Shown: positions 7,303 to 7,329 of the stretch, piece by piece
Position numbering within the stretch: position 1 is the first letter of the stretch
Layout of the letters: every line of letters begins with the position of its first letter
DNA from: an uncultured Clostridia bacterium
Lineage (GTDB): Bacteria; Bacillota_A; Clostridia; Oscillospirales; Acutalibacteraceae
Reading direction: 5' to 3'
Assembly: GCA_937891215.1 (NCBI GenBank)
Contig: CALAEU010000060.1
Coordinates: 1 to 7,329, forward strand
DNA: 7,329 nt
Notes under the pieces: model-generated
Databases searched by the model: none
Told to the model about the DNA's origin: nothing
What the model saw: the letters and a program-made list of their open reading frames with translations, nothing else
Made by a program: the position numbers and the translations under genes

Positions 7303-7310
7303 AGGAGGTG
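7303..7310 (+). promoter_or_regulatory. Strong ribosome binding site of the divergent gene
   Basis: AGGAGGTG is a near-complete match to the anti-Shine-Dalgarno sequence and lies five bases from the ATG at 7316. It is much stronger than any ribosome binding site in the minus-strand operon, so the gene is likely well translated. Confidence 0.85.
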
Positions 7311-7315
7311 ACATT

Positions 7316-7329
7316 ATGGCAACAATCAT
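7316..7329 (+). CDS. Start of a divergent gene of unknown product, cut by the window edge
   Basis: Only four complete codons and two bases are visible, reading Met-Ala-Thr-Ile. The call rests on the signals in front of it: a very strong Shine-Dalgarno sequence five bases upstream of the ATG and a well-formed promoter 44 bases upstream. It runs away from the operon. Nothing can be said about the product. Confidence 0.6.

Overview
The window is a stretch of an AT-rich bacterial chromosome, most likely from the Clostridia or a related Bacillota lineage. PolC is essentially a Bacillota-type replicative polymerase, and the gene order dxr - rseP - ispG - polC is typical of that phylum. All identifiable genes except a 14-base fragment at the right edge lie on the minus strand and read from right to left.

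Layout in transcription order, from high to low coordinates. (1) 6276-7181 is a membrane-protein gene that looks like a chimera. Its first ~180 residues resemble the YczE/DUF6198 membrane family, and its last ~115 residues are the catalytic half of CdsA (phosphatidate cytidylyltransferase) with the full CDP-diglyceride synthase signature. (2) 5109-6257 is dxr, the second step of the MEP isoprenoid pathway. (3) 3962-5095 is rseP, a site-2 intramembrane protease. (4) 2903-3952 is ispG, a late MEP step using a [4Fe-4S] cluster. (5) 1-2906 is the first 968 residues of polC, which runs off the left edge. Gaps between genes are 18 and 13 bases, then 9 or 0 bases depending on the ispG start, then a 4-base ATGA overlap, so the five genes are very probably one operon. 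It links phospholipid precursor synthesis, isoprenoid synthesis, membrane proteolysis and the replicative polymerase. uppS, which usually precedes cdsA in this cluster, is absent. The operon instead starts at a 134-base divergent intergenic region, followed by a plus-strand gene of which only the first codons are visible.

Two observations stand out. First, the cdsA position holds an in-frame YczE-like/CdsA hybrid. The joint lies where the two families share a similar D-x6-G-x2-FG pattern, and GC content steps from about 38% to about 30% across it. Second, this PolC has no DnaQ-like 3'-5' exonuclease domain. Where PolC normally carries about 200 residues inside its PHP domain, this one has a linker of about 17 residues, while the reading frame stays open and the PHP metal ligands appear intact. 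Smaller points are an awkward rseP start, in which the only standard start codon lies inside its own Shine-Dalgarno sequence, and overlapping divergent promoter elements at the right end. No RNA genes, repeats, CRISPR arrays, mobile elements or terminators were found.
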